This document shows, piece after piece, positions 44,356 through 52,999 of a DNA stretch of 64,000 nt. The notes below the pieces were generated by a model. The model worked only from the letters and a program-made list of their open reading frames with translations. It had not been told where the DNA came from and did no database searches. Each line of letters opens with the position of its first letter. Position 1 is the stretch's first letter. Source of the stretch: Desulfobacter sp. (GTDB lineage: Bacteria > Desulfobacterota > Desulfobacteria > Desulfobacterales > Desulfobacteraceae); assembly GCA_028768525.1 (NCBI GenBank), contig CP054837.1, positions 2,389,001 through 2,453,000 of the forward strand, given 5' to 3'. Made by a program: the position numbers and the translations under genes.

Positions 44356-45312
44356 TTAGGAAAGATTATCCCAGAATGATTTACCCTGCTCTTCCATTGT
44401 CTGTCCGCGGCCTTGGCGGTTTCCGCCCCCACGGCCGTCCCTGACGGAAGGACCGCCTGAAAAGGGGGAAGCGCTTCCCCGGCCCGTGAGCCGGGCCACC
44501 CGGTCCTCAATGGGCGGATGGGTGGAAAAAAGATTCATCATCTGTTTTCCCGTCAGCGGATTTACAATGAACATATGGGCGGTGGAAGGATTGGCATCCA
44601 CCTGTCCGCCCCGGCTGTATCCGCCGAGTTTTGACAGGGCCGAGGCCAGCCCCCGGGGGTTACCGGTGATCTGGGCCGCCGTGGCATCGGCCAGGTATTC
44701 CCTGGACCGGGACACGGCCATCTGAACGATCATGGCAGCCAGTGGCGCCACCATGGAAACCACCAGCACCCCCACGAATCCCAGTCCCCCTTCATCATCG
44801 TCGCCGCCACCGAAAAAGGCAGAAAACCGTGCAATTGAGGCGATCCACATAATGGCGCCGGCCAGGGTGGCGGCGATGGTGGAAATAAGGATATCCCGGT
44901 TTTTGATATGGCCCAGTTCATGGGCCAGCACCCCTTCCAGCTCGTCCTGCCCCATCATATTCATCAGCCCCTGGGTCACGGCCACAACGGCATGATCGGG
45001 GTTCCGTCCCGTGGCAAAAGCATTGGGGGCGGATTCCGGGATCACATAGACCTTGGGCATGGGCAGGCCTGCCCGGCCGGCCAGCCGGTCCACGGTATCA
45101 TAGAGCTGCGGTGCCTGATTCCGCTCCAGGGGCTGGGCCCGGTACATTTTCAATACAATCTTATCCGAATACCAGTAAGAGCCCACATTCATCACCCCGG
45201 CAAAAACCAAGGCAATGAACATGCCCGACTGCCCGCCCAGAAGATATCCCAACGCAAGGAAAAGGCCGGTCATGGCCATTAGCAACAATGCCGATTTAAT
45301 CTGGTTTCCCAT
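44356..45312 (-). CDS. htpX: Membrane zinc metalloprotease HtpX
   Basis: Two N-terminal helices, then a cytoplasmic M48 domain with HELGH at 131-135, a further pair of helices near 145-190 and the downstream Glu ligand region (SREYLADATAAQITG). It degrades misfolded membrane proteins. The C-terminus has a Gly/Arg-rich extension of about 40 residues not typical of E. coli HtpX. ATGATG at the start; the second ATG (45312) has GGGAG at better spacing. Confidence 0.93.
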   Translation of the reverse strand: MGNQIKSALLLMAMTGLFLALGYLLGGQSGMFIALVFAGVMNVGSYWYSDKIVLKMYRAQPLERNQAPQLYDTVDRLAGRAGLPMPKVYVIPESAPNAFATGRNPDHAVVAVTQGLMNMMGQDELEGVLAHELGHIKNRDILISTIAATLAGAIMWIASIARFSAFFGGGDDDEGGLGFVGVLVVSMVAPLAAMIVQMAVSRSREYLADATAAQITGNPRGLASALSKLGGYSRGGQVDANPSTAHMFIVNPLTGKQMMNLFSTHPPIEDRVARLTGRGSASPFSGGPSVRDGRGGGNRQGRGQTMEEQGKSFWDNLS

Positions 45313-45418
45313 CATTTTTCTCCCTATTCCTGCCGCCCGCTTTCCGGGGCGCATCCATTTCAAATCGAAATATAACCCTGCCGCTTTAAAAATCAAGCTT
45401 GGCCCGGAAAATATTCAA

Positions 45419-45447
45419 TTGAATTCACCCATTTTTTTCACTATACT
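45419..45447 (+). promoter_or_regulatory. Putative sigma70 promoter of potassium uptake genes
   Basis: TTGAAT (45419-45424), 17-base spacer, TATACT (45442-45447). Transcription from about 45454 rules out the TTG at 45447 and supports the ATG at 45486. Confidence 0.55.
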
Positions 45448-45485
45448 TGCGTGCTGTTTTCCGGAAGGTTAAGATAAGACCCGCC

Positions 45486-46862
45486 ATGTTAAAAAAACGC
45501 AGAAAAATACAACAGACATCCAGGCTCTCACCGGCGGCCATGACCATTGCAGGCTTTCTGGGTCTCATCGCCGCAGGCACTTTCATGCTCATGCTGCCCT
45601 GTGCCGCCCCGGCCCCCGGGCTTAAATTGATTGAAGCCTTTTTCACGGCCACCTCGGCGGTGTGTGTCACAGGCCTGTCGGTGATTGATGCCGGCACGGG
45701 GCTCACCCTGTTCGGACAGGCGGTCCTCCTTTTCCTTATCCAGGCCGGGGGGCTGGGCATCATGACCCTGTCCACCCTGGTGATTCTCCTCGCCGGGAAA
45801 CGTGCCGGCCTGGGGAGCCGAAATATTCTCCAGGACACCTACACCGGCAGCGGGAAATGGTCTTCGCGCAGGATTCTCCGCCAGGTGGTATTGATCACCA
45901 TGGGAATTGAACTGGCCGGGGCAGCAGTCATGTTTCCTAAGTTCCTTGAGACACTGGAACCTGCAAAAGCAGCCTGGTACGCCCTTTTCCATTCTGTGTC
46001 GGCTTTCTGCAACGCCGGATTCGCCCTGTTTCCCGACAGCCTGAGCGCCTATATCGGGGAACCTGTGGTCAATGTCACCGTCATCTTCCTAATCATCGGG
46101 GGCGGCATGGGGTTTTTGGTGATCACCGAAGTATGGGAGACACTGAAATCGGGGAAGTTAAAATTTTCCAGGCTGAGCCTGCACACCAAACTGGCCCTCT
46201 CGGCGACGCTGGTGCTCCTCCTCACCGGCACCTTCATCTTTCTGGTCATGGAACGGGGCAACACCCTGGCAGGCCTGCCCCTGGGAGAAAAATGCCTGGC
46301 GTCCCTCTTCCAATCCGTAACCACCCGCACCGCCGGGTTCAATACCGTGGATACAGGAGCACTTACCAATGAAAGCCTCTCTTTGTTCATGCTTTTCATG
46401 TTCATCGGGGCCTGCCCAGGCTCCTGTGCCGGGGGCATCAAGGCCACAACGGCAGGGGCCCTGCTGTTGCTGGGCATCTCCCGGATAAAGGGCAAGGAAG
46501 AGCCCGAAGTCTTCGGCAGAACCATCCCGGCCGAGGACATCAACCGGGCCGCCAATATCCTCATGCTGGGCATGGGAGCCGTCATCATCGGCGCCATGGT
46601 GCTGTTCATGACCGAGGCCCAGGGGATTTCAAAAATAGACGGCCACGCGGGGTTTGCGGAAATCGTATTTGAAACCGTGTCGGCCTTCGGCACTGCCGGA
46701 CTCTCCATGGGAATCACCGCGGACTTTTCCATTTCCGGAAAGCTTGTCCTCTGCGCCATCATGTTTATAGGCCGGCTGGGCCCCCTGTTCATGGGCGCCG
46801 CCCTGGTCCGCCATTCCCCTTCCCGGATCCGGTATGCCCGGGAAAATATAATGACAGGATAA
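45486..46862 (+). CDS. TrkH/KtrB-family potassium channel subunit
   Basis: Four repeated pore loops are visible: TSAVCVTGLSV, VSAFCNAGFAL, VTTRTAGFNTV and VSAFGTAGLSM, each with the selectivity Gly. This is the channel subunit of a Trk/Ktr potassium uptake system; 458 residues is closer to KtrB than to E. coli TrkH. It works with the TrkA-type subunit encoded eight bases downstream. The start chosen agrees with the promoter. Confidence 0.92.
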   Translation: MLKKRRKIQQTSRLSPAAMTIAGFLGLIAAGTFMLMLPCAAPAPGLKLIEAFFTATSAVCVTGLSVIDAGTGLTLFGQAVLLFLIQAGGLGIMTLSTLVILLAGKRAGLGSRNILQDTYTGSGKWSSRRILRQVVLITMGIELAGAAVMFPKFLETLEPAKAAWYALFHSVSAFCNAGFALFPDSLSAYIGEPVVNVTVIFLIIGGGMGFLVITEVWETLKSGKLKFSRLSLHTKLALSATLVLLLTGTFIFLVMERGNTLAGLPLGEKCLASLFQSVTTRTAGFNTVDTGALTNESLSLFMLFMFIGACPGSCAGGIKATTAGALLLLGISRIKGKEEPEVFGRTIPAEDINRAANILMLGMGAVIIGAMVLFMTEAQGISKIDGHAGFAEIVFETVSAFGTAGLSMGITADFSISGKLVLCAIMFIGRLGPLFMGAALVRHSPSRIRYARENIMTG

Positions 46863-46869
46863 ATTTACC

Positions 46870-47523
46870 ATGAAACAATTTGCAGTCATCGGCATCGGCA
46901 ATTTCGGCTATTACCTGGCAAAGCGTCTCTATGAACGGGGCAACGAGGTCATGGCCGTGGACATTGATCCCAAACAGATCCAGGCCGTCAAGGACCATGT
47001 CAACCAGGCTGTGGTGGCCGACGCAACCGACCCGGAAGCGTTAAAAGAACTGGGCCTGGAGGAATTTGACACCGTCATCCTCAGCACCGGTTCAGTGCTG
47101 AGCAACTCCATTCTCTCGGCCCTGAATCTTATGGAGCTGAACCTGGACAATGTCTATGCCAAGGCCCTGAGCCGGGCCCACGGCAAAATCCTGAAAAAAA
47201 TCGGGGTGCCCCATATCTTTTTTCCGGAAAAGGACATGGCCGAATCCATGGCCGAACGCCTCCACGCCCCGGATCTGCTGGATTACCTGCCCTTTATGAA
47301 AGGCTATGCCATTATCAAACTCCCGGCACCGAAAAAATTCCACGGCCAGGCCCTAAGCAAACTGGATCTCATTAATAAATTCGGGGTGCAGGTGATTGCC
47401 GTGGCCGAAGGAGAGGACAAGGCGCCGGCCATGATTCCCACCGGGGGATTTAAGGTGGGGCCCAATCATTACCTGATTCTTTTAGGCCCGGACAAGGCGC
47501 TGGACAAACTCAAACGCCTATAA
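46870..47523 (+). CDS. TrkA/KtrA-family potassium uptake regulatory subunit
   Basis: An RCK domain with the nucleotide-binding GIGNFGYYLAKRL and AVD acidic residue, then a TrkA_C domain near 135-215. 217 residues, the KtrA length. It gates the channel in response to nucleotide state. Co-transcribed with the channel gene. The following gene is convergent; its stop is 10 bases away. Confidence 0.92.
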   Translation: MKQFAVIGIGNFGYYLAKRLYERGNEVMAVDIDPKQIQAVKDHVNQAVVADATDPEALKELGLEEFDTVILSTGSVLSNSILSALNLMELNLDNVYAKALSRAHGKILKKIGVPHIFFPEKDMAESMAERLHAPDLLDYLPFMKGYAIIKLPAPKKFHGQALSKLDLINKFGVQVIAVAEGEDKAPAMIPTGGFKVGPNHYLILLGPDKALDKLKRL

Positions 47524-47533
47524 TTGATTTCCG

Positions 47534-47974
47534 CTACAATTCCTTTGAGGAGGACAGCACGATACTGGTACGGGTCCTGCCAAAGGGGCTGAACCTGGAG
47601 ACCAGATCTTCCAGGTCGGGCACAGCCTTGACCCGGACCTTGAGGATAAAGGCGGCCTTACCGCTGATATGATGGCATTCAAGCACCTGGGAAAGGCCTT
47701 CTGCCGTATGTTTCACCCGGTCGTAAACCGCAGCCGGGACATCCAGTTCAATGAATGCCGTGACACCGGGGGGCTCTTCTTCACGGCAGACCCTGGCATG
47801 GTATCCGGTGATGATGCCCGCCTCTTCCATTTTTCGCACCCGTTCGGTCACGGCCGGGGTGGACAGTCCTGCAATCTTGCCCAGTCGGCTGTAAGAAATC
47901 CTGGCATCGGCCTCAAGGGCCCCAAGGATCTTCTCTCCGATATCGTCCATCAGCTTGTCAAACTTCAGGCCCAT
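47534..47974 (-). CDS. Lrp/AsnC-family transcriptional regulator
   Basis: An N-terminal HTH (EKILGALEADARISYSRLG, STPAVTERVRKMEE) and a C-terminal RAM ligand-binding domain (VLECHHISGKAAFILKVRV). 146 residues. The ATG at 47974 has GGGAGGAG upstream; 47950 (MDDIGEK) is an alternative. It overlaps the HAD gene by 10 bases. It may regulate amino-acid genes, but none lies adjacent. Confidence 0.88.
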   Translation of the reverse strand: MGLKFDKLMDDIGEKILGALEADARISYSRLGKIAGLSTPAVTERVRKMEEAGIITGYHARVCREEEPPGVTAFIELDVPAAVYDRVKHTAEGLSQVLECHHISGKAAFILKVRVKAVPDLEDLVSRFSPFGRTRTSIVLSSSKEL

Positions 47975-48570
47975 CTGGATATAATCTCCTCCCAGGTACG
48001 GCACCGGATGATCTTTACATGGTCCGGGCAGGTCCTGTTCCAGGGCTTGTCAATCAGAGCCGTGGCCACCCCCATATTCTGCGCCAGAAACAAGGCCATA
48101 TCCGCGGAATCCTCCACGGCCAGGTCATAATGCCTGCCAGCCAGTTCCGCCTTGGATACGGCCACGGCGGGATCGTTTCCCGGCCGGCTGTACTTGTCCA
48201 CCATGATGAAATTCTCATAGGGCACCCTGTGGCGGTCCAGCCAGGCCAGGGTCACCTCCCGGGCCGAGGTGGGGCGGCCCGTGACAATATCAATGGCATG
48301 GCCCTGCTCTGCCCAGGCCCTCAAGCCCTCAACCGCCCCTGCCACAGGATCGAAGCTGATGAGCAGCTCTTCCTGGTGGACCCGGTCGAAAAAATAATGG
48401 AACTCATTATCCGTGAGCTGAAAAGAGGCCCTCAGGTCAAAGGTGGTCAAATCGTCAAAGGATACGGTCTTCCCGAACTCCGATGCCACAATCCTTGGAT
48501 AGGTCTCCGTGGTTCTGGACACCACATCGTCCACATCCACATAGATTTTCTTAACTCGGCTTCTATTCAT
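47965..48570 (-). CDS. HAD-superfamily phosphatase, 5'-nucleotidase-like
   Basis: Motif I YVDVDDVVS, motif II TGRPT, and the later Asp-rich LAVEDSADM indicate a HAD phosphatase of the NT5C (PF06941) type. 201 residues. It may dephosphorylate nucleotides. Overlaps the Lrp-type gene by 10 bases and follows the DUF364 gene by 95 bases on the same strand. Confidence 0.75.
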   Translation of the reverse strand: MNRSRVKKIYVDVDDVVSRTTETYPRIVASEFGKTVSFDDLTTFDLRASFQLTDNEFHYFFDRVHQEELLISFDPVAGAVEGLRAWAEQGHAIDIVTGRPTSAREVTLAWLDRHRVPYENFIMVDKYSRPGNDPAVAVSKAELAGRHYDLAVEDSADMALFLAQNMGVATALIDKPWNRTCPDHVKIIRCRTWEEIISRWA

Positions 48571-48665
48571 TTTCGGGTGTTCTCCAGGCGGTATACAATG
48601 ACAAACCAGGGCATCATCTCATGTTCACCCGCCCAGGTCAAATAATTGCCGGCCCGGGCCGACGA

Positions 48666-49418
48666 TTATGCTGCCTGAAAATTCACATTCACCTTATCGG
48701 TATAGGAAATGAAGACCTTCGTTCCGCCGGCCTCTGCAATGGCGCGGATCATTCCCTCCCTGTCCCGGACAATGACACCGGCGGCGCAGGAAACCGGCGT
48801 CCCCTCGTAGCAGACCGCAGCCAAAGGGGTGGAGGGGCCCAAAACAGCAATATGGCGGCAGCCGGCCGCATGGGGCAGGATATCATCAATGGTTTCATTG
48901 ATAATGGAAGTGGCGGTAATCAGCGCCGCATCGCAGTCCGGCATCAGATCAGGAATTTTATCCGGCGGCAGGATGCCGGACAAAGGCTCGGGATGCATGT
49001 CAAATACGGTCAGTTCCGCCCCCTTTTTCCGGATGACCGGTGCCAGGGGGCCGAAATGGCCGACCATGCCCACACGGGTGCCGGGCGTCAATTCAATATG
49101 ATCCAGGATATCCCCTGTGGTATCCGGTTTTGCCAGGGGCGCCATAACGGCATTGGCAACGGCCAGGCAGACGGAATTGGCAAGATTTCCCTTTCCTGCG
49201 AAATCAAGCAGTTCACCTGCCTCAGATCCAGCCAGCGGGCGCTTGGGAAGATTGACTGTGCACCCGCCCTTCTGCCCCTCCCTGAAAACAAAAGCCAGGC
49301 CGGAGCTTCCGTTTTCAAGTTCAGCATAGCAATAGGAGAGTCCGATATAAACCGCCTTCACCCTCTCATCACCGCCGGTCTCCCTTGCTTTTTCTGCAAC
49401 ATGTTCAATAAATTTCAT
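48666..49418 (-). CDS. DUF364 (DUF4213/Rossmann-like) protein
   Basis: 250 residues. N-terminal helical/beta region with VKAVYIGLSYCYAELE, then a Rossmann-like segment (VGMVGHFGPLAPVIRKKG, ATSIINETIDDIL, VLGPSTPLA). The family is annotated as a putative heavy-metal chelator or corrinoid/molybdenum-linked protein. No other metal genes in the same operon, but a ModF-like ATPase is divergent from it, 193 bases away. Function unconfirmed. Confidence 0.8.
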   Translation of the reverse strand: MKFIEHVAEKARETGGDERVKAVYIGLSYCYAELENGSSGLAFVFREGQKGGCTVNLPKRPLAGSEAGELLDFAGKGNLANSVCLAVANAVMAPLAKPDTTGDILDHIELTPGTRVGMVGHFGPLAPVIRKKGAELTVFDMHPEPLSGILPPDKIPDLMPDCDAALITATSIINETIDDILPHAAGCRHIAVLGPSTPLAAVCYEGTPVSCAAGVIVRDREGMIRAIAEAGGTKVFISYTDKVNVNFQAA

Positions 49419-49611
49419 CGCGTTTCCTTCCTTGTTTTATCCTCGGTCCCTTTTCTTCAGCCCTATAATAAAACATCGCCCTACCAGCGGCCGGGCAATT
49501 CAGTATATACAATAAAAAAAACGAAGGCCAGCCATTGATGAGGCCTCAAATACGCGGCCCGGGACATATTTATCCTTGCCCCCCGGGCGGGAAACTGGTT
49601 GAATACCGTCC

Positions 49612-51015
49612 ATGAAAATTAAAAACTGCAAAACGGAGGGCATTTCCATCCCACGCTTTGAGGCCGGGCCGGGCCAGGCCTGGTGCATCTTCGGCGCCAA
49701 CCGGTCGGGCATAGACGCCTTTTTCAGGATTCTGGCAGGTGAAGCGGCCGCCGATGATCTTGGCCCGGACACGGATATTGTACGGCCGGCCAACTGCGGG
49801 GTATTTTCCTTTGCTGGCCAGCAGGCCCTGTTTGAAACGGAACTGAAAAAAGACGATACGGATTTCATGGACCGGCTGGATCCGGGCACCCCGGCCCGAA
49901 AATTCCTGAACCGCCCCGAAACCCACCAGGACCTCATCCGGGCCTTTGCCATGGACCATGTGATGGACCATGGGTTCCGCCAGCTGTCCACGGGCCAGTC
50001 CAGAAAACTCATGCTCCTGGCCAGGATCACCCGGGGGGCGGACTGTTTGGTCATCCAGGCCCCCTACGAAGGACTGGACAGGGCCGGGTGCCGGGAACTG
50101 GACCTGGCCCTGGGTCTGTGCCGGGACAGGGGCATCCGTATTATAATCACCGTGCACAACCCCGGGGATATCCCGTTATGGGCCACCCACATCGCCGTGG
50201 TGGACAAGGGACGCCTGGCTCTGGCCGGGGCCAGAAACAGGGTAATGGATAAAATAGCCGCCATTGAGGGAACGGCGGATTTCAAAGCCGGTATCCGGGA
50301 CTTGGAGGGAAAAAAGTCAAAAGAAGAAAAAGCCGAATTGGTTCGCCTGGAAAACGGGACGGCCGGATACCAGGGCCGAATTGTCTTCACGGGTGTCAAC
50401 CTCGATATCCGCACCGGAGACCACACCCTCATATCCGGCCCCAACGGCTGCGGGAAATCCACCCTGCTCCAGGTCATTACCGGGGACCACCCGGCCTGCT
50501 ACCGGAACCGACTGTGGATATTCGGCACCCGGCGGGGCACCGGGGAATCCATCTGGGATCTTAAAAAGAAGATGGGCATTGTCAGCGCCGACCTTCACCG
50601 GAATTATATCGTACCGGGTTCCGTGCTGGACTGCGTTCTCTCGGGGCTGTACGATTCCATCGGCCTCTACACCGCCCCCACCGAAGAAGACCGGAAAAAG
50701 GCGCTGGCCTGGCTGGACCGGATCAGCCTCTCCCACAAGGCCGGCACCCCCCTGCGCACCCTCTCCTATGCGGACCAGCGGCTGGTGCTCATTGCCAGGG
50801 CATTGATCAAGCTCCCCCCCCTGCTCATCCTTGACGAGCCCACCCAGGGTCTGGACCAGGCCAACAGGGAGGCCCTTCTGGATTTTCTGGAAGCGGTGGC
50901 CGGGGAGCGCCTGAGCACCATTCTCTACGTCAGCCACCGGGAAGACGAATACAGAAATTTTTTTGCCACCCACCTCAAGCTGGACCGGCCTGGGCGCCAG
51001 GCCGATCAGGCCTGA
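49612..51015 (+). CDS. ModF-like protein with two ABC ATPase domains
   Basis: 467 residues with two tandem nucleotide-binding domains, closely following the layout of E. coli ModF (PhrA), including STGQSRK, GDHPACYRNRL, GTGESIWDLKKK and LDSI-like stretches. The C-terminal domain is intact: SGPNGCGKST and LLILDEPTQGLD. The N-terminal one is degenerate: GANRSGIDAF in place of Walker A (Lys replaced by Ile) and VIQAPYEGLD in place of the DEP of Walker B. It has no membrane domain. Role probably molybdate-related, by similarity. Convergent overlap of 10 bases with the next kinase. Confidence 0.85.
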   Translation: MKIKNCKTEGISIPRFEAGPGQAWCIFGANRSGIDAFFRILAGEAAADDLGPDTDIVRPANCGVFSFAGQQALFETELKKDDTDFMDRLDPGTPARKFLNRPETHQDLIRAFAMDHVMDHGFRQLSTGQSRKLMLLARITRGADCLVIQAPYEGLDRAGCRELDLALGLCRDRGIRIIITVHNPGDIPLWATHIAVVDKGRLALAGARNRVMDKIAAIEGTADFKAGIRDLEGKKSKEEKAELVRLENGTAGYQGRIVFTGVNLDIRTGDHTLISGPNGCGKSTLLQVITGDHPACYRNRLWIFGTRRGTGESIWDLKKKMGIVSADLHRNYIVPGSVLDCVLSGLYDSIGLYTAPTEEDRKKALAWLDRISLSHKAGTPLRTLSYADQRLVLIARALIKLPPLLILDEPTQGLDQANREALLDFLEAVAGERLSTILYVSHREDEYRNFFATHLKLDRPGRQADQA

Positions 51016-52301
51016 GATTCATCTCCCCAATTGATGGTCACCCGGGTGCCCTCCCCGGGCCGGGACCGGATATCGAGTTCCCAGCCGAACCGGCTGCACA
51101 GCCTGGAGACAATGCTGAGCCCCAGCCCGAATCCCCGGCTCTCCTCTCCCTTGATGTGGGACCGGGTCACGGTGTCCATCTGTTCCGGGGCAATACCCGT
51201 ACCCGTATCGGTGACGGCCAGAGAATTTTTCTCCGCCCGGATGGTGACCGCCCCCTCCGGGGTAAACTGAAAGGCATTGCGCACCAGGTTGACCACGGTG
51301 ATATAGAGGATCTCCTCCTTGACCGGCAGGCGGGTATTATGCCGGATATCCACCGCCACCGAAACCGGCTTGGATTCAATCAGGTATTGGCTGTTCTCCA
51401 CGGCCTTGTGAACGGCATCGGCCACCCGGGCCGACTCTCCGGACTGGTGTTCCTCCCGGGCCAGCCAGAGAAAAGTTTCTATGGTCGTCTCCATATCCCG
51501 GATCGCCCCCCGGATTCTGTTAAGGGGTTTTTCCAGCTTGGGATTGGTGGCCACCTCCGGCTGGCCCTCCATGATCTCCACCGCCCCCTTGGCAATGGTC
51601 AGGGGGGTTCTCAGTTCATGGCTGGCATCCCGGGTAAATTGTTTTTCCCTGCGGATAAATTCCCGGATACGGCTCATGGCCGATTCAATGGTCCGGGTGA
51701 GCATGCCCACCTCCCCTGCCTTGTGACTCCCTTCCCATTGGCCCGGGATATTCTCCGGGTTCAGGCACCGGATTTTTTCCATGAGCTCGCTCACCGGCCG
51801 GAAGAGGACCCGGGATCCGATGACCCCGATGATCAGCCCCGGGACCAGCAGCAGCCCCAGTGAAATCATCAGGACCTCCCCGGGTTTCATAAATTCATTT
51901 TCCCTGAAAAAATCCCTGGCATGGAACCTCAGGTAATACCGCTCCTTGGTATCGGGGAGTTCAATCACCCCCACATGGGCAGGGGGCCTGTTGTTCCGGA
52001 CCTCCACCGTATGCACCCCCGGAGGCAGGTTTTCGATCTTCGGCCGGATCCGTTCCGGGACCTGGTCAATGCCCTTAAACGCAGTGATATACTTTGAATG
52101 GGGCAGGGGGGAACTTTTATCCTGTTCGTACTGGTAAAGAAAATAATTGAGTTCCGTTTCCAGCAGGTTATCCATGAGCCGGCCGATGGCCTGGCCGGCC
52201 ATGAAGAAGGTGATGACCCCGTTAATAATGATCAGGAGGGTGCAGAACAATAGTGTGCCCGCCACGACCCTGAACCGGATGCTGTGGTAAAATTTCATCA
52301 T
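51006..52301 (-). CDS. Sensor histidine kinase of RND efflux operon
   Basis: Two helices near 10-30 and 145-170 bracket a periplasmic domain; HAMP, HisKA with DASHELRTPLT, and an ATPase domain with GFGLGLSIVSR follow. 431 residues. It sits directly after the response regulator (TAG then ATG), as the last gene of MFP-RND-TolC-RR-HK. Likely senses a compound or envelope state that calls for efflux. Confidence 0.9.
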   Translation of the reverse strand: MMKFYHSIRFRVVAGTLLFCTLLIIINGVITFFMAGQAIGRLMDNLLETELNYFLYQYEQDKSSPLPHSKYITAFKGIDQVPERIRPKIENLPPGVHTVEVRNNRPPAHVGVIELPDTKERYYLRFHARDFFRENEFMKPGEVLMISLGLLLVPGLIIGVIGSRVLFRPVSELMEKIRCLNPENIPGQWEGSHKAGEVGMLTRTIESAMSRIREFIRREKQFTRDASHELRTPLTIAKGAVEIMEGQPEVATNPKLEKPLNRIRGAIRDMETTIETFLWLAREEHQSGESARVADAVHKAVENSQYLIESKPVSVAVDIRHNTRLPVKEEILYITVVNLVRNAFQFTPEGAVTIRAEKNSLAVTDTGTGIAPEQMDTVTRSHIKGEESRGFGLGLSIVSRLCSRFGWELDIRSRPGEGTRVTINWGDESQA

Positions 52302-52988
52302 CTACTCCCGAACCGGTTTGAGCTGAAACCCCATGCCGTGCACCGTGTGAATCAGCGGGCTGTCAAAGGGCTTGTCGATACTTTTTCTCAAATTGTAAAG
52401 ATGGCTGCGGAGCACATCGCTGCCCGGGGGCATGTCCCCCCAAAGGGCATGTTCCATTTCCCTGCGGGTCACCAGGTTGGGGCTTTTCTCCATGAGCAGC
52501 TTTAGCAGGGTGATGCAGGCATTGTTCAATTTGATCTCCTGGCCCCGGCGTGTCACCTCAAAGGTCCCCAGGTCCATGGACAGATCGGCCACGGTGAGCG
52601 CCCTGGCATCCGGGGCCCGCCGTTTGGCCAGGGCCCGGACCCGGGCTTCAAGCTCCTTGAGGGCAAAGGGCTTGACCAGGTAATCGTCGGCTCCCGAATC
52701 AAAGCCCAGCAATTTGTCATCCAGGGTGTCCCTGGCAGTGAGCATGATCACCGGCACCCGGCTGCCGCCCTCCTGCCGCAATTTTCTGCACAGGGTCAGC
52801 CCGTCCATACCGGGAAGCATCAGGTCCAGGACGATCACCTCATACTCATGGGTCAATGCCAGGTGCAGCCCGCCGATCCCGTCCATGGCAAAATCCAGGA
52901 TAAAGCCCTTGGCCTCCAGAAACTCAGACATATTTTCCACGATGGCCGGGTTATCTTCGATAATCAGGACCCTGATCTTGTTTTCCAT
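52302..52988 (-). CDS. OmpR-family response regulator of efflux operon
   Basis: Receiver with acceptor D55 in VIVLDLMLPG, Lys in YLVKPFALKEL, and a winged-helix C-terminal domain (RREMEHALWGD, SHLYNLRKSID). 228 residues. Located 12 bases after the tolC-like gene and one base before the kinase, so it is likely to control its own efflux operon. Confidence 0.92.
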   Translation of the reverse strand: MENKIRVLIIEDNPAIVENMSEFLEAKGFILDFAMDGIGGLHLALTHEYEVIVLDLMLPGMDGLTLCRKLRQEGGSRVPVIMLTARDTLDDKLLGFDSGADDYLVKPFALKELEARVRALAKRRAPDARALTVADLSMDLGTFEVTRRGQEIKLNNACITLLKLLMEKSPNLVTRREMEHALWGDMPPGSDVLRSHLYNLRKSIDKPFDSPLIHTVHGMGFQLKPVRE

Positions 52989-52999
52989 GTCACCTCCCT

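Noticed and set aside
48621..49538. Plus-strand frame of 305 codons
   Set aside because: Antisense to the DUF364 gene, which has recognisable motifs.
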